In this document: positions 26,710 to 34,987 of the stretch, piece after piece
Position numbering within the stretch: position 1 is the first letter of the stretch
Layout of the letters: each line of letters starts with the position of its first letter
Origin: Desulfatiglandales bacterium
GTDB lineage: Bacteria > Desulfobacterota > DSM-4660 > Desulfatiglandales > HGW-15
Assembly: GCA_030145585.1 (NCBI GenBank)
Contig: JAQYVK010000604.1
Coordinates: 1 to 45,135, forward strand
Direction of reading: 5' to 3'
DNA length: 45,135 bases
Translations under genes and position numbers: made by a program
The notes under the pieces: generated by a model
Seen by the model: the letters and a program-made list of their open reading frames with translations, nothing else
The model's database searches: none
Told to the model about the DNA's origin: nothing

Positions 26710-27173
26710 GCGGTATTGGGATCGGCTGATTTAATGAATTGGGTATTAATCAGATATTCATTTCCTTCTACTTCCAAACAAAAGAATCTTCGGCTATTGT
26801 TTAGGAAATCAGATAGCCGGGATTTGCTTTGAGGCAGATCGCTATACACTTTTCCCCCGATAGTCTGGCCCGAAAGGAAGGTGATCCGGGTTTCCATTTT
26901 TCTCTGATAGGAAACACCTTTAAGGTATTCACATCCCTCCGACTTGACCATGACAATAGATCCCTTTTGAAGGAGCAGGACTTTCCCCCCATCTATCTCG
27001 AAAGGCAAATAGGACCTCTCGTCAAGGAGCAAGTCCAATAGACACTCACCCCCAACACGGCCTTGTGCGTGCAGGAGGACGAAAAAGTAACCGGAAAGAC
27101 TGTTTCCGTCGGAAAAAACTATTTCCGCCTTCTTTTTTGACATTTCAATATTGAGTTTCATTTCCAGCTCCAC
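26706..27173 (-). CDS. Hypothetical protein with two internal repeats
   Basis: 155 residues, family not recognised (DUF6812-like in look). Two similar beta-rich halves: AEIVFSDGNSLSGYFFV ... RSYLPFEIDGGKVLLLQKGSIVMVK (about 15-70) and TRITFLSGQTIGGKVYSD ... RFFCLEVEGNEYLINTQFIKSA (about 88-150). Each starts with a short strand plus D/SG-x3-L/I-x-G and ends with a strand after a Gly. It precedes the pilT gene on the same strand with an 80-base gap, so a link to surface motility is possible. Its stop codon lies in the end of a MITE-like insertion. Confidence 0.72.
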   Translation of the reverse strand: MELEMKLNIEMSKKKAEIVFSDGNSLSGYFFVLLHAQGRVGGECLLDLLLDERSYLPFEIDGGKVLLLQKGSIVMVKSEGCEYLKGVSYQRKMETRITFLSGQTIGGKVYSDLPQSKSRLSDFLNNSRRFFCLEVEGNEYLINTQFIKSADPNTA

Positions 27174-27253
27174 GGGGAAGGGTATTTGCTATTGACAATT
27201 ATGTGATAAAGCCAAAATGGCTTTTTGGCTGTCCTCATGGACAGCAACTTTCC

Positions 27254-28342
27254 CTACTTGGGCTTGTCTATCTCATTTTCTTTTAAATGGAGCCCCGCCT
27301 CTTCCCTACTCACAAGTCCCTGTTTCACTATTCCATTGATTTGGGCTTCCATGGTCTGCATGCCCTCATCCAGGCTTGCCTGAATCACATAAAAAATCTG
27401 GTAAGTTTTCTCCTCGTTTATGAGGTTTTGGATGGCCGGGTTCATGACCATCACTTCCACAGCAGCCACACGTCCCTGTCCATCGGATCTTCTCAAGAGT
27501 CGTTGAGAAATAACGCTCCGAAGCGACCCACTGACCATGGCCCTAATTGGGGCCTGTTGATATATGGGAAAAACATCAATCAGTCGATCAATCGTATCGG
27601 TAGCACTGGATGTGTGCAGGGTGCCGAGCACCAATAGGTTGCTCTCTGCAGCTGAGAGTGCGAGGTGAATTGTTTCCGGATCACTCATATCCCCCACGAC
27701 GATGACATCCGGATCTTCCCTCAATGCGGCTCTCAGACCAGAAGGAACACTCTTCACATGGTGGCCTAATTGCCTTTGATGGATGAGGCATTTACCCTTT
27801 GAATGGATAAACTCTATAGGGTCTTCCAGGGTAATAATGTGATAGTTTTTCTCCTTATTGATCAAATCGACGATGGCGGCGAGGGTGGTTGATTTACCTG
27901 ACCCTGTTGGCCCTGTGACCATTACGAGTCCACTTTGGGTACGCGCAAGATCCTGAATTGATTCAGGGAGCCCCAGCTCTTCCAAGGTCTTGACTTCCGG
28001 CGGAATGATTCGAAAGGCGGCCCCATAGCCTTTTCGTTCTGAAAAGACATTTGCGCGGTATCGGGCCACACCCTCCAGCTCGTATGAAAAATTGACGTCC
28101 TTTCGCTCTTTGAAGATCGCAAGATGCTCATCTTCCAGGATTTCCAAAAGCAGCATTTCAACCTCTCGGGCGGAAAGATCCTGAGATTTTGTTCTCTGTA
28201 ACTGCCCGTTGATTCTTAAGACTGGAGGACCGCCGGCCGAAATGTGGAGGTCGGAAGCGTCATGTTGGGTCATCATCTTTAGAAGTGTATCAATCTTTGC
28301 CACGAGATCCCTCCGGAATGATTGGTTCACTTTCGCTATCAT
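27254..28342 (-). CDS. pilT: Type IV pilus retraction ATPase PilT
   Basis: 362-residue secretion-superfamily ATPase. Seen: N-terminal PAS-like domain with DASDLHISAGGPPVLRINGQL, Walker A GPTGSGKSTT (near residue 145), Asp box EDPIEF, Walker B region REDPDVIVVGDMSD and His box GTLHTSSATDTIDRLIDVFP. The AIRAMVSGSLRSVISQRLL helix is typical of PilT. It drives pilus disassembly at the inner membrane. PilU cannot be excluded. No other pilus gene is in the window. Confidence 0.92.
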   Translation of the reverse strand: MIAKVNQSFRRDLVAKIDTLLKMMTQHDASDLHISAGGPPVLRINGQLQRTKSQDLSAREVEMLLLEILEDEHLAIFKERKDVNFSYELEGVARYRANVFSERKGYGAAFRIIPPEVKTLEELGLPESIQDLARTQSGLVMVTGPTGSGKSTTLAAIVDLINKEKNYHIITLEDPIEFIHSKGKCLIHQRQLGHHVKSVPSGLRAALREDPDVIVVGDMSDPETIHLALSAAESNLLVLGTLHTSSATDTIDRLIDVFPIYQQAPIRAMVSGSLRSVISQRLLRRSDGQGRVAAVEVMVMNPAIQNLINEEKTYQIFYVIQASLDEGMQTMEAQINGIVKQGLVSREEAGLHLKENEIDKPK

Positions 28343-29014
28343 GCAAGAAAGTGGCCATATATAGGTATTATTTAAGGTTCTTATATATAGTTCTTCTCCA
28401 AATTAGTTGGAGAAGAGGATTCGAGGATCCAAGGATTCAAGGGTTCAAGTGTCTGTTTTGCAACGATCTCATCAATTCTTTAAACATCTATCATCCTTAA
28501 CCGTAATACTATAATATATTGAATTTGTTGTCTGAATTTTCCGGTTATCCTGTAAATAGCCAAGCAGGGTTTATGAAATCACTTCAAATCTTTTAACTAC
28601 CTGTATTTCTATGGTTTTTCACTAGAACCCTTGACCCCTCGGCTCTTGCCCGCCGTGTTTGTGGCGGGCCGAATCCTTCTAATCTGAGCAACCTCTTTGA
28701 AAATGAACTCTACAGTTTTCCTTCAACTAAATCGGAGATGATCCTTATATATAAAACACCTCAGCATTACACTCGCCTCTGTCCGGCTGAAACCCTGTTT
28801 CAGCAAGAAAGACACTTTCAGCCGGACAACCATCCTACAGAGCAAACTTATCCTTCTGGTCACGATATCAATGATGCGGAGGCTTCGGCAGAAAGTGAAG
28901 ACCTCTGTGCACAGCACGTCCTGGCTCTTACACGAATTTGGTTAGGTAATCTTTAAGATGTTTAATGGTCATAACATATCATATCATTAAGAAAAATGAT
29001 ATCAATTTAGTTCA

Positions 29015-29160
29015 ATAAAGGTGGTATGAGACCCGGTCAACCTGGCACCAAGAATTCAGGACCTGACAAAGGCCTTGGATTGCGATATATTCATTAGTAA
29101 AGAAAAGGTCAACATGCTCGAAGGTCCTTTTCCTTTTCAACGGGGAGGGTACCAGTCGTA
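29015..29160 (+). pseudogene. Remnant of class III adenylate/guanylate cyclase
   Basis: Translation from 29030 gives DPVNLAPRIQDLTKALDCD followed by IFISKE, the conserved C-terminal part of class III cyclase catalytic domains (GD-x-VNLA-x-RIQ). The Gly codon expected before the Asp is TGA (29027-29029), one base from GGA. The rest of the catalytic domain upstream is gone. Non-functional. Confidence 0.7.
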
Positions 29161-29161
29161 A

Positions 29162-29336
29162 AAAGTCATTCAAAGCCATGAGCTTAGGGGGCACGGCTAC
29201 AGGGGAACACGGTGTGGGGATAGGCAAAAGGCAGTTCATGGAGGCGGAACATGGGAACAGCCTCGATTGGATGAAAAAGATCAAAGGCCTGTTCGACCCC
29301 CATGGAATCCTCGACCCAGGTAAAATCTTTCCCTGA
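29162..29336 (+). pseudogene. Remnant of FAD-linked oxidase (GlcD/D-lactate dehydrogenase) C-terminus
   Basis: From 29178 the frame reads MSLGGTATGEHGVGIGK, then about 20 residues, then GLFDPHGILDPGKIFP and a TGA stop. This is the C-terminal FAD-binding oxidase signature (GGT-x-GEHG-x-G and DP-x-x-I-x-NPGK/DPGK). The N-terminal 400 residues are missing. It is a fragment directly behind the cyclase relic. Confidence 0.85.
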
Positions 29337-29390
29337 TAGGGTGCGAAAGGGCCCAATCTAAAACCTGACCCGGATAAACCGGAAATAATA

Positions 29391-29463
29391 GCCACAAAGG
29401 CACCAAGACACAAACAATAAATGTTTTTTATAATTAAATTTCGTGTCTTGGTGTCTTGGTGGC
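29391..29463. repeat. Long inverted repeat
   Basis: Arms GCCACAAAGGCACCAAGACA... and the inverse of 29439-29463, 21 of 24 bases matching, around an AT-rich loop. It sits just after the oxidase relic. Confidence 0.75.
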
Positions 29464-29545
29464 GAGAATATTTTGTTAGATAAATCCTTCGCAAACATGA
29501 TGTGATTTCAATAAATAGGTACTAAATGAATGGATATTGGAATTT

Positions 29546-29776
29546 ATGGAAGACTATATAAAAGTCGTGACTTTAGACAATGAGATCGAAGCCGGATTGC
29601 TGGAGTCTATCTTGAGCGAAAGGGGTATACCCCATCGCATGAGGTCCTATCACGACACCGCATACGACGGCCTTTTCCAGACCCAAAAAGGTTGGGGGTG
29701 CATCAATGCCCCGGAATCATACCAGGAAGAGATCAAGGAGATCCTTTCTGATGTGAGGAAAGAGGCTTTAGAGTGA
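29546..29776 (+). CDS. DUF2007 domain protein
   Basis: 76-residue small protein with the PII-like DUF2007 pattern: YIKVVTLDNEIEAGLLESIL, then ERGIPHRMRSY and a C-terminal APESYQEEIKEIL helix. Such proteins have a signal-transducing alpha/beta fold of unknown ligand. ATG at 29546 chosen over a TTG three codons earlier. It precedes the ArsA-like gene by 56 bases on the same strand. Confidence 0.78.
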   Translation: MEDYIKVVTLDNEIEAGLLESILSERGIPHRMRSYHDTAYDGLFQTQKGWGCINAPESYQEEIKEILSDVRKEALE

Positions 29777-29832
29777 TTCTGTTTGGCCCATTTGTCACTC
29801 GAAATATGGGCCGACGGATGCAGGAGTTTTAG

Positions 29833-31038
29833 ATGAGAATTATCCTTTTTGCTGGAAAGGGAGGTGTCGGAAAAACGAGCATAGCGGCCGCCACAGGCAT
29901 AAAAGCGGCCGAAATGGGGAAGAAGACCGTCATCATGTCCCTGGATATTGCGCACAGCCTTTCCGACATTTTCGACCTGGAAAGGGGTTTGTTGGATAAA
30001 AACAAAGGGCGGCCGATCAAAATCAGCGAGAACCTGTGGATACAGGAACTGGATGTTCAAGAAGAGATAGAAAAAAACTGGGGCGGTATCCATAAATATA
30101 TTTCTACGCTACTCAATACCACGGGTCTGGATGAAATCCTGGCGGAAGAACTGGCCATTTTGCCCGGCATGGAAGAGGTCAGCCTGCTGCTCTATATTAA
30201 CCGTTACGTCCAGCAAAAAAAGTTTGATGTGATGATCCTCGACTGTGCACCCACGGGTGAATCCCTAAGGTTTATCAGTATTCCGACCACGCTCGAATGG
30301 TACATTTCGAAAGTCTTTAAAATGGAAAGGGCCCTTGCCAAATATGTTGGACCCGTGGCGAAGAGGCTGTATGACGTTCCGATTCCGGGTGATGACTATT
30401 TTGAGGCCATTTCAATTTTGTTTGAACGGTTGAAAGGGGTGGATCAAATCTTGGCGGATCCCGACATTACCACAGTTCGTCTTGTCACCAATCCGGAAAA
30501 GATTGTCTTAAAAGAGACCCAAAGGGCCCTGATGTATTTCTGTCTCTACAAGATGAACATAGATGGCATCATTATCAATCGTATTCTTCCGGAGGACATA
30601 AAGGACAACTATTTCAAAGGCTGGAGGGAAAGCCAAAAACATTACCTGGAGAAGGCAGAAGAATACTTTCGCCCCATCCCCATTTTTTACGTGAAACTCT
30701 TTCAAAACGAAATCCTGGGTTATGGCTCCCTTCAAAAATTGGCCGAACAAATCTATGAGGGCAAAGACCCCCTTGAACGGTTTTTTAAAGGGGAGCCCTA
30801 TCAACTGATCAAAGAGAATGGGGAGTACCGACTGATCATGAAACTTCCCTTCCTCGCGAAGGGGGATGTGGAACTCAATAAACTCTCAGACGAATTGATT
30901 ATTCGAATAGGTGGTTTTAAGAGGAGCGTGTTACTACCAAGACATGTGGCGTCCTCTAAATCGGTAAAAGCCAAATTGGAGGGTCAACATTTATCGATTT
31001 ATTTTAAAGGAGATGATCATGCCCAGAAAAATGAATGA
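29833..31038 (+). CDS. ArsA/Get3-type ATPase with small-heat-shock-like tail
   Basis: 401 residues. Deviant Walker A FAGKGGVGKTS (near residue 6), switch region SLDIAHSLSD, Walker B-like MILDCAPTGE, and a VTNPEK nucleotide-base motif. A single ATPase half, as in Get3 and bacterial ArsA homologues. The last 75 residues (EYRLIMKLPFLAKGDVELNKL ... LSIYFKGDD) form the ArsA_HSP20-like alpha-crystallin domain. No arsR/arsB/arsD neighbours, so an arsenite role is unlikely; tail-anchored or lipid-linked protein handling is more plausible (inference). The 3' end overlaps the next small gene. Confidence 0.9.
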   Translation: MRIILFAGKGGVGKTSIAAATGIKAAEMGKKTVIMSLDIAHSLSDIFDLERGLLDKNKGRPIKISENLWIQELDVQEEIEKNWGGIHKYISTLLNTTGLDEILAEELAILPGMEEVSLLLYINRYVQQKKFDVMILDCAPTGESLRFISIPTTLEWYISKVFKMERALAKYVGPVAKRLYDVPIPGDDYFEAISILFERLKGVDQILADPDITTVRLVTNPEKIVLKETQRALMYFCLYKMNIDGIIINRILPEDIKDNYFKGWRESQKHYLEKAEEYFRPIPIFYVKLFQNEILGYGSLQKLAEQIYEGKDPLERFFKGEPYQLIKENGEYRLIMKLPFLAKGDVELNKLSDELIIRIGGFKRSVLLPRHVASSKSVKAKLEGQHLSIYFKGDDHAQKNE

Positions 31039-31249
31039 AGAGGAAGGCTTTTCCTGCCCCGTGGGTAGCTTTTTTGCGGATATGGAAAAAGTATTCGGGA
31101 AAAAATCAAAGTTTTTTGAGCATATGGGCCGCTCGCAGGCTGAATTTCTCAAGGCCGTCAGATCCCTCATCGATGAAAAAATTGAGGGTCTTGAAAAAAA
31201 AGGTAAAGCCGGAGCGGGAAGGAAGAGGACCAAAATCAAGGTGGAATAG
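31019..31249 (+). CDS. Small hypothetical partner of the ArsA-like ATPase
   Basis: 76 residues, not recognised. ATG at 31019 follows AAAGGAG by 6 bases and overlaps the ArsA-like gene by 20. Predominantly helical (FFADMEKVFGKKSKFFEHMG, EFLKAVRSLIDEKIEGLEKK) with a basic tail GRKRTKIKVE. The tight overlap suggests it works with the ATPase. Confidence 0.7.
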   Translation: MPRKMNEEEGFSCPVGSFFADMEKVFGKKSKFFEHMGRSQAEFLKAVRSLIDEKIEGLEKKGKAGAGRKRTKIKVE

Positions 31250-31384
31250 ACAGAAGTGTCATGGATGGCGAGGAGATCGGTTCGCTTTAATGTGCGGCGT
31301 TGGAGAAACGTCTGAATACAGTTGACGAGATAGGGCGGCATCTGTTAGAAGACCCTGACATTGACGGGATGGAGAAGGTCTTTT

Positions 31385-32641
31385 TTGGAATTTGCATCAA
31401 TAAAAGGTTTTAAAGACATTCTGCCGGGTGAGACCGAGACCTGGCAGCGATTGGAAGCCGCAGCGCGACGGGTCTTCCGACCCTACGGTTTCAAGGAGAT
31501 CAAACCCCCAATCCTTGAAAGAACAGAGCTTTTCAGTCGGGGTATCGGCCTGGATACGGATATCGTTGCCAAAGAGATGTATTCATTCCCCGACAGCAAG
31601 GGAAACGGCATGACCCTCAGGCCGGAAGCGACAGCCTCGGTAGTCAGGGCCTACATTCAGCACAAGCTCTATAAATTGGACCCGGTTCAGAAACTCTATA
31701 CGATCGGCCCCATGTTCAGGCATGAACGGCCGCAGAAGGGTCGATTCAGACAGTTCCACCAGATAAACGCGGAAATCCTGGGTGATCCGGGCCCGAAATC
31801 AGATGCTGATCTTATCGTCATGGTCATGGGTCTGCTCAGTACCCTTGGATTGAAAGGGCTATCCCTTCAACTGAACTCCCTTGGATGCCCGCAGTGCAGG
31901 GTTCAATTCAAAAAGACGCTGAATCGTTATCTTGCTCAAAAGACCGATGCCCTCTGCTCCGACTGCCGAAGAAGGGCCGAGACCAATCCCCTTAGGGTCT
32001 TTGATTGCAAAGTAGAGGCATGCAAAGAGGTGGTCTCAGAAGCCCCCTCCATACTCGAGTTCCTCGACGAGGATTGCCGGCATCATTTTAGATCCCTACA
32101 GGAGTATCTTGAAGACTACAAAGTTCCTTTTATTCTGAATCACAGGCTTGTGCGGGGCCTCGATTATTACAATCGGACGACCTTTGAAATACAGACTGAA
32201 AGGTTGGGTTCTCAAAATGCGGTTACAGGGGGCGGTCGATATGACGGCCTTGTGAAGATTCTTGGCGGGCCGGATCAACCTGCCATTGGTTTTGCTATGG
32301 GGATTGAGAGGTTGGTCGAGCTTATGGAAGAAGATCAGGAACAGGAGTCGGAGACCCCCGACCTCTTTGTGGCCGGGTTGGGAGCAAAGTCTGAAAGAAA
32401 GGTCTTCAATTGGGTCAATGAATTAAGGCAAAGCGGTATCTGGGTCGACATGGTATATGCCCCAAAAGGGCTGAAGGCTCAGATGAAACAGGCCGACCGG
32501 TCTGGGGCGAAAAAGGTGCTCATCATCGGCGACAATGAACTTGAGGCTGGAAAAGGGGTCCTGCGAGATATGACAACGAAGGAGCAGAAAGATGTGCCCC
32601 TCGATAATCTGCTGGAGACGTTGAAAAAAGAGATCGGATAA
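31385..32641 (+). CDS. hisS: Histidyl-tRNA synthetase
   Basis: Class II synthetase, about 418 residues. Seen: KGFKDILPGE at the start, motif 1 (RRVFRPYGFKEIKPPILERT), motif 2 (MFRHERPQKGRFRQFHQ), HisA motifs LVRGLDYYNRTTFE and GGGRYDGL, motif 3 GFAMGIERL and the C-terminal anticodon domain. Start chosen as TTG at 31385, 6 bases after GGAGAAGG; an upstream TTG at 31361 adds eight residues outside the family alignment. It leads into aspS 15 bases later, a common gene pair. Confidence 0.95.
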   Translation: MEFASIKGFKDILPGETETWQRLEAAARRVFRPYGFKEIKPPILERTELFSRGIGLDTDIVAKEMYSFPDSKGNGMTLRPEATASVVRAYIQHKLYKLDPVQKLYTIGPMFRHERPQKGRFRQFHQINAEILGDPGPKSDADLIVMVMGLLSTLGLKGLSLQLNSLGCPQCRVQFKKTLNRYLAQKTDALCSDCRRRAETNPLRVFDCKVEACKEVVSEAPSILEFLDEDCRHHFRSLQEYLEDYKVPFILNHRLVRGLDYYNRTTFEIQTERLGSQNAVTGGGRYDGLVKILGGPDQPAIGFAMGIERLVELMEEDQEQESETPDLFVAGLGAKSERKVFNWVNELRQSGIWVDMVYAPKGLKAQMKQADRSGAKKVLIIGDNELEAGKGVLRDMTTKEQKDVPLDNLLETLKKEIG

Positions 32642-32656
32642 TTCACGATTATTACC

Positions 32657-34462
32657 ATGGATGAAATAGAGAACATACAAATTGATTCACTGGGAGACTG
32701 GAAGAGGACCCATGACTGTGGCAGTCTGAGGGCCGAAGACGTGGGCCAAGAAGCCTTGTTGATGGGTTGGGTAAACAGTCGGAGGGACCTGGGCAATCTG
32801 ATTTTCATCGATCTTCGGAACAGGGGAGGCATCACCCAGATTGTATTTGATCCCCAGTTGGAGGAGGAAAGCCACAACAGGGCCCATATTTTGAGAAATG
32901 AGTGGGTCCTCGCCGTCAAGGGCAAGGTGACGCCGAGGCTTGAGGGTCAGGAAAATCAAGACCTGCCGACCGGAGCTATTGAGTTAAAGGTCACCCAACT
33001 CAAAATACTGAACAGGACCGAGGTCCCCCCCTTTCAAGTGGATGGGATGGTGGATGCATCGGAGACGCTGAGGCTCAAGTATCGATATCTGGAACTGAGA
33101 AGGCAGAAGATCTTCAAGAACTTTCAAAAGAGACATCATATCACCTCTTGTATCAGGGAATATCTAAACGAAAAGGGTTTTATAGAAGTGGAAACGCCTT
33201 TTCTGACCAAGAGCACGCCGGAAGGGGCTCGCGATTACCTGGTCCCGAGCAGGGTCAACAAGGGTCAGTTTTACGCACTGCCCCAGTCGCCCCAACTCTT
33301 TAAACAGCTCCTCATGATCGGCGGATTCGAACGGTATTACCAGGTGGTCCGATGCTTTCGAGATGAGGATCTCAGGGCAGACCGTCAACCGGAATTCACC
33401 CAGGTGGACATGGAACTGGCCTTTACGAATGAGGAAGAGGTGATGGAAATCTGTGAAGGCATGATGGCAACACTCTTCAGTAAGGTCATGGGGCGGGCAT
33501 TGTCCGAACCCATCCCGCGTCTGCCCTATCAGGAGGTGATGGACCGTTTCGGCACGGATAGACCGGACCTTCGATTCGGGATGGAACTGAAAGAGATTAC
33601 CGAGTTCCTCAAAGAGTCGGAATTTAAGAGCTTTCGCCGGGTCGTGGAAGAGGGCGGGGTCGTCAAGGCCATCAACGTGGATAAGGGCGCCACCAGCTTC
33701 TCAAGAAAGGGGCTGGATGAATTGACCCGTTTGGTGATTGATTGGGGAGGTAAGGGCCTTGCCTGGATCAAAGTAACTGAGGATGGGTGGCAGTCGTCCT
33801 TAAGTAAATTTTTCAGTGACGAAGAAAAGGAAGCCATCAATAAGCAACTAGATGGATCCCCGGGAGATTTGTATCTCATCGTGGCGGATCAGTCGCCGGT
33901 TGCCAATGAGGCCCTTGGAATGCTCAGGGGCGAGGTCGCCAGGAGATTGAACCGGATTAAGGAAGGGGATTTTGCCTTCGTTTGGGTCAACCGGTTCCCG
34001 CTGCTGGCCTATAACGAGACGGAGGGAAGATTGGAGGCCGTTCATCACCCTTTTACGGCCCCACTTGAAGAAGACCTTTCCCTGCTACAGGATCAACCGG
34101 AGAAGGTTCGGGCAAGGTCCTATGATCTTGTGTTGAACGGCACGGAGATCGGTGGGGGAAGCGTGAGGATCCATCAAATTTCCATGCAGCAAGAAATGTT
34201 TAAAATTTTAGGGATTCCCCAGAAAGAAGCGGAGCGAAAATTCGGTTTTTTGTTGGAAGCCTTAAAATATGGCGCTCCCCCACATGGGGGGATCGCTTTC
34301 GGCCTGGATCGTCTTGTGGCGATCCTGACAGGGGTCGATTCCATTAGAGAAATCATAGCCTTCCCGAAGACCCAGCGAGCGACCTGCCCCCTCACAGATG
34401 CCCCCTCTGGGGTGGGTGAGGATCAACTCGAAGAGCTCGGCCTCCGAACCCGTCAGGAATAG
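32657..34462 (+). CDS. aspS: Aspartyl-tRNA synthetase
   Basis: Class II synthetase of the bacterial type, 601 residues, with the GAD insertion domain (about 300-430). Seen: OB-fold anticodon domain (LLMGWVNSRRDLGNLIFIDLRNRGG), motif 2 (YYQVVRCFRDEDLRADRQPEFTQVD split over 227-250), and motif 3 AFGLDRLVAILTG. It is 15 or so residues longer at the N-terminus than usual. The last codons (RTRQE, 34439-34462) belong to a direct repeat found again near 40312, so the 3' end may have been rebuilt by an insertion. Confidence 0.95.
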   Translation: MDEIENIQIDSLGDWKRTHDCGSLRAEDVGQEALLMGWVNSRRDLGNLIFIDLRNRGGITQIVFDPQLEEESHNRAHILRNEWVLAVKGKVTPRLEGQENQDLPTGAIELKVTQLKILNRTEVPPFQVDGMVDASETLRLKYRYLELRRQKIFKNFQKRHHITSCIREYLNEKGFIEVETPFLTKSTPEGARDYLVPSRVNKGQFYALPQSPQLFKQLLMIGGFERYYQVVRCFRDEDLRADRQPEFTQVDMELAFTNEEEVMEICEGMMATLFSKVMGRALSEPIPRLPYQEVMDRFGTDRPDLRFGMELKEITEFLKESEFKSFRRVVEEGGVVKAINVDKGATSFSRKGLDELTRLVIDWGGKGLAWIKVTEDGWQSSLSKFFSDEEKEAINKQLDGSPGDLYLIVADQSPVANEALGMLRGEVARRLNRIKEGDFAFVWVNRFPLLAYNETEGRLEAVHHPFTAPLEEDLSLLQDQPEKVRARSYDLVLNGTEIGGGSVRIHQISMQQEMFKILGIPQKEAERKFGFLLEALKYGAPPHGGIAFGLDRLVAILTGVDSIREIIAFPKTQRATCPLTDAPSGVGEDQLEELGLRTRQE

Positions 34463-34545
34463 AAGCTTTTTTCAAGCACCAGAGCCAATTGGGGCGCCCT
34501 CCAAAAAGGATGAACCTACTTTTACTCTCCATTGCCTAAATGCAT
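34439..34545 (+). repeat. Island-flanking direct repeat, left copy
   Basis: Begins inside the last codons of aspS. Shared landmarks with 40312-40422: TCAGGAATAG, CAAAGCC/AGAGCCAA, GGATGAACCT and ACTCTCC-TTGCC. Identity is roughly three-quarters by eye. Confidence 0.7.
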
Positions 34546-34574
34546 CTACTATCCCCCTCCCTTGTAGTGAAAGT

Positions 34575-34933
34575 AAAAGGGGGTCAAATCTTTAAACTTC
34601 AGAAATATATTGATTAGTTTAATTTGGCTATATGGCTAGACCCCTAAGAATTCAATATCCTGGAGCTTATTACCACGTTATATGCAGAGGTAATGAGCAA
34701 AAGAAGATCTTCTGTTTGGATAAGGATTCATCCAGAAGAGAGCAACCAGCCCTGAAAGAATTAAGCAAAGTATTTGAACCGAAAGAATTGATTGAGCAAT
34801 TTATTCAAATAACAGGAGAAAGAAGGGAAGATATCTGTCGGCGCGGCAAAAACTCAACAGAGAGGGCTATGTTGATGGATTTGGCAAGATAATTAAGAAG
34901 TTGAATCATTTGTCAAGTTTAAAGACCCCTTTT
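34575..34933 (+). mobile_element. Internally deleted IS200-like transposon relic
   Basis: Left end AAAAGGGGGTCAAATCTTTA (34575-34594) and right end, inverted, AAAAGGGGTCTTTAAACTT (34915-34933) are near inverted copies of each other. Between them is only a shortened transposase frame. Confidence 0.7.
34632..34892 (+). pseudogene. Truncated REP-associated tyrosine transposase
   Basis: 86 codons. N-terminus MARPLRIQYPGAYYHVICRG is the classic start of the Y1-transposase (RayT/IS200-like) family. After residue 32 the sequence jumps to a C-terminal DnaA-like helical part (FIQITGERREDIC). The HUH motif, catalytic tyrosine and about 200 residues are missing, deleted in frame. Not active. Confidence 0.85.
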
Positions 34934-34987
34934 CACAAAATTTTTGCGTATTCGGATTTTGAATTTGTTTCGGATTTCCGGACTTGG

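Larger units (their letters stand above)
28343..29536. other. Gene graveyard between pilT and DUF2007 gene
   Basis: 1194 bases without an intact gene. Contents in order: hairpin CTTCTCCAA/TTGGAGAAG (28393-28415); phrases of the GGATTCAAGG type (28417-28450); GCCCGCC/GGCGGGC hairpin (28648-28669); 12-bp hairpin GTCCGGCTGAAA/TTTCAGCCGGAC (28781-28827); a 72-codon plus-strand frame (28738-28956) of unknown meaning; hairpin ATATCATT/AATGATAT (28981-29002); the two protein remnants listed next; and a long inverted repeat (29391-29463). Confidence 0.6.

Noticed and set aside
28738-28956. 72-codon plus-strand frame ending in a Leu-rich helix
   Set aside because: It crosses a 12-bp perfect hairpin, lacks a ribosome site and matches no family; perhaps a relic but not supportable.
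29833-31038. Arsenite efflux ATPase (ArsA proper)
   Set aside because: Single ATPase half, alpha-crystallin-like tail and no ars genes nearby; a Get3-like role is more likely.
31290-31420. Short frame before hisS that could be a histidine leader peptide
   Set aside because: Translation from the TTG near 31301 has a single His codon and no attenuator-type alternative hairpins.
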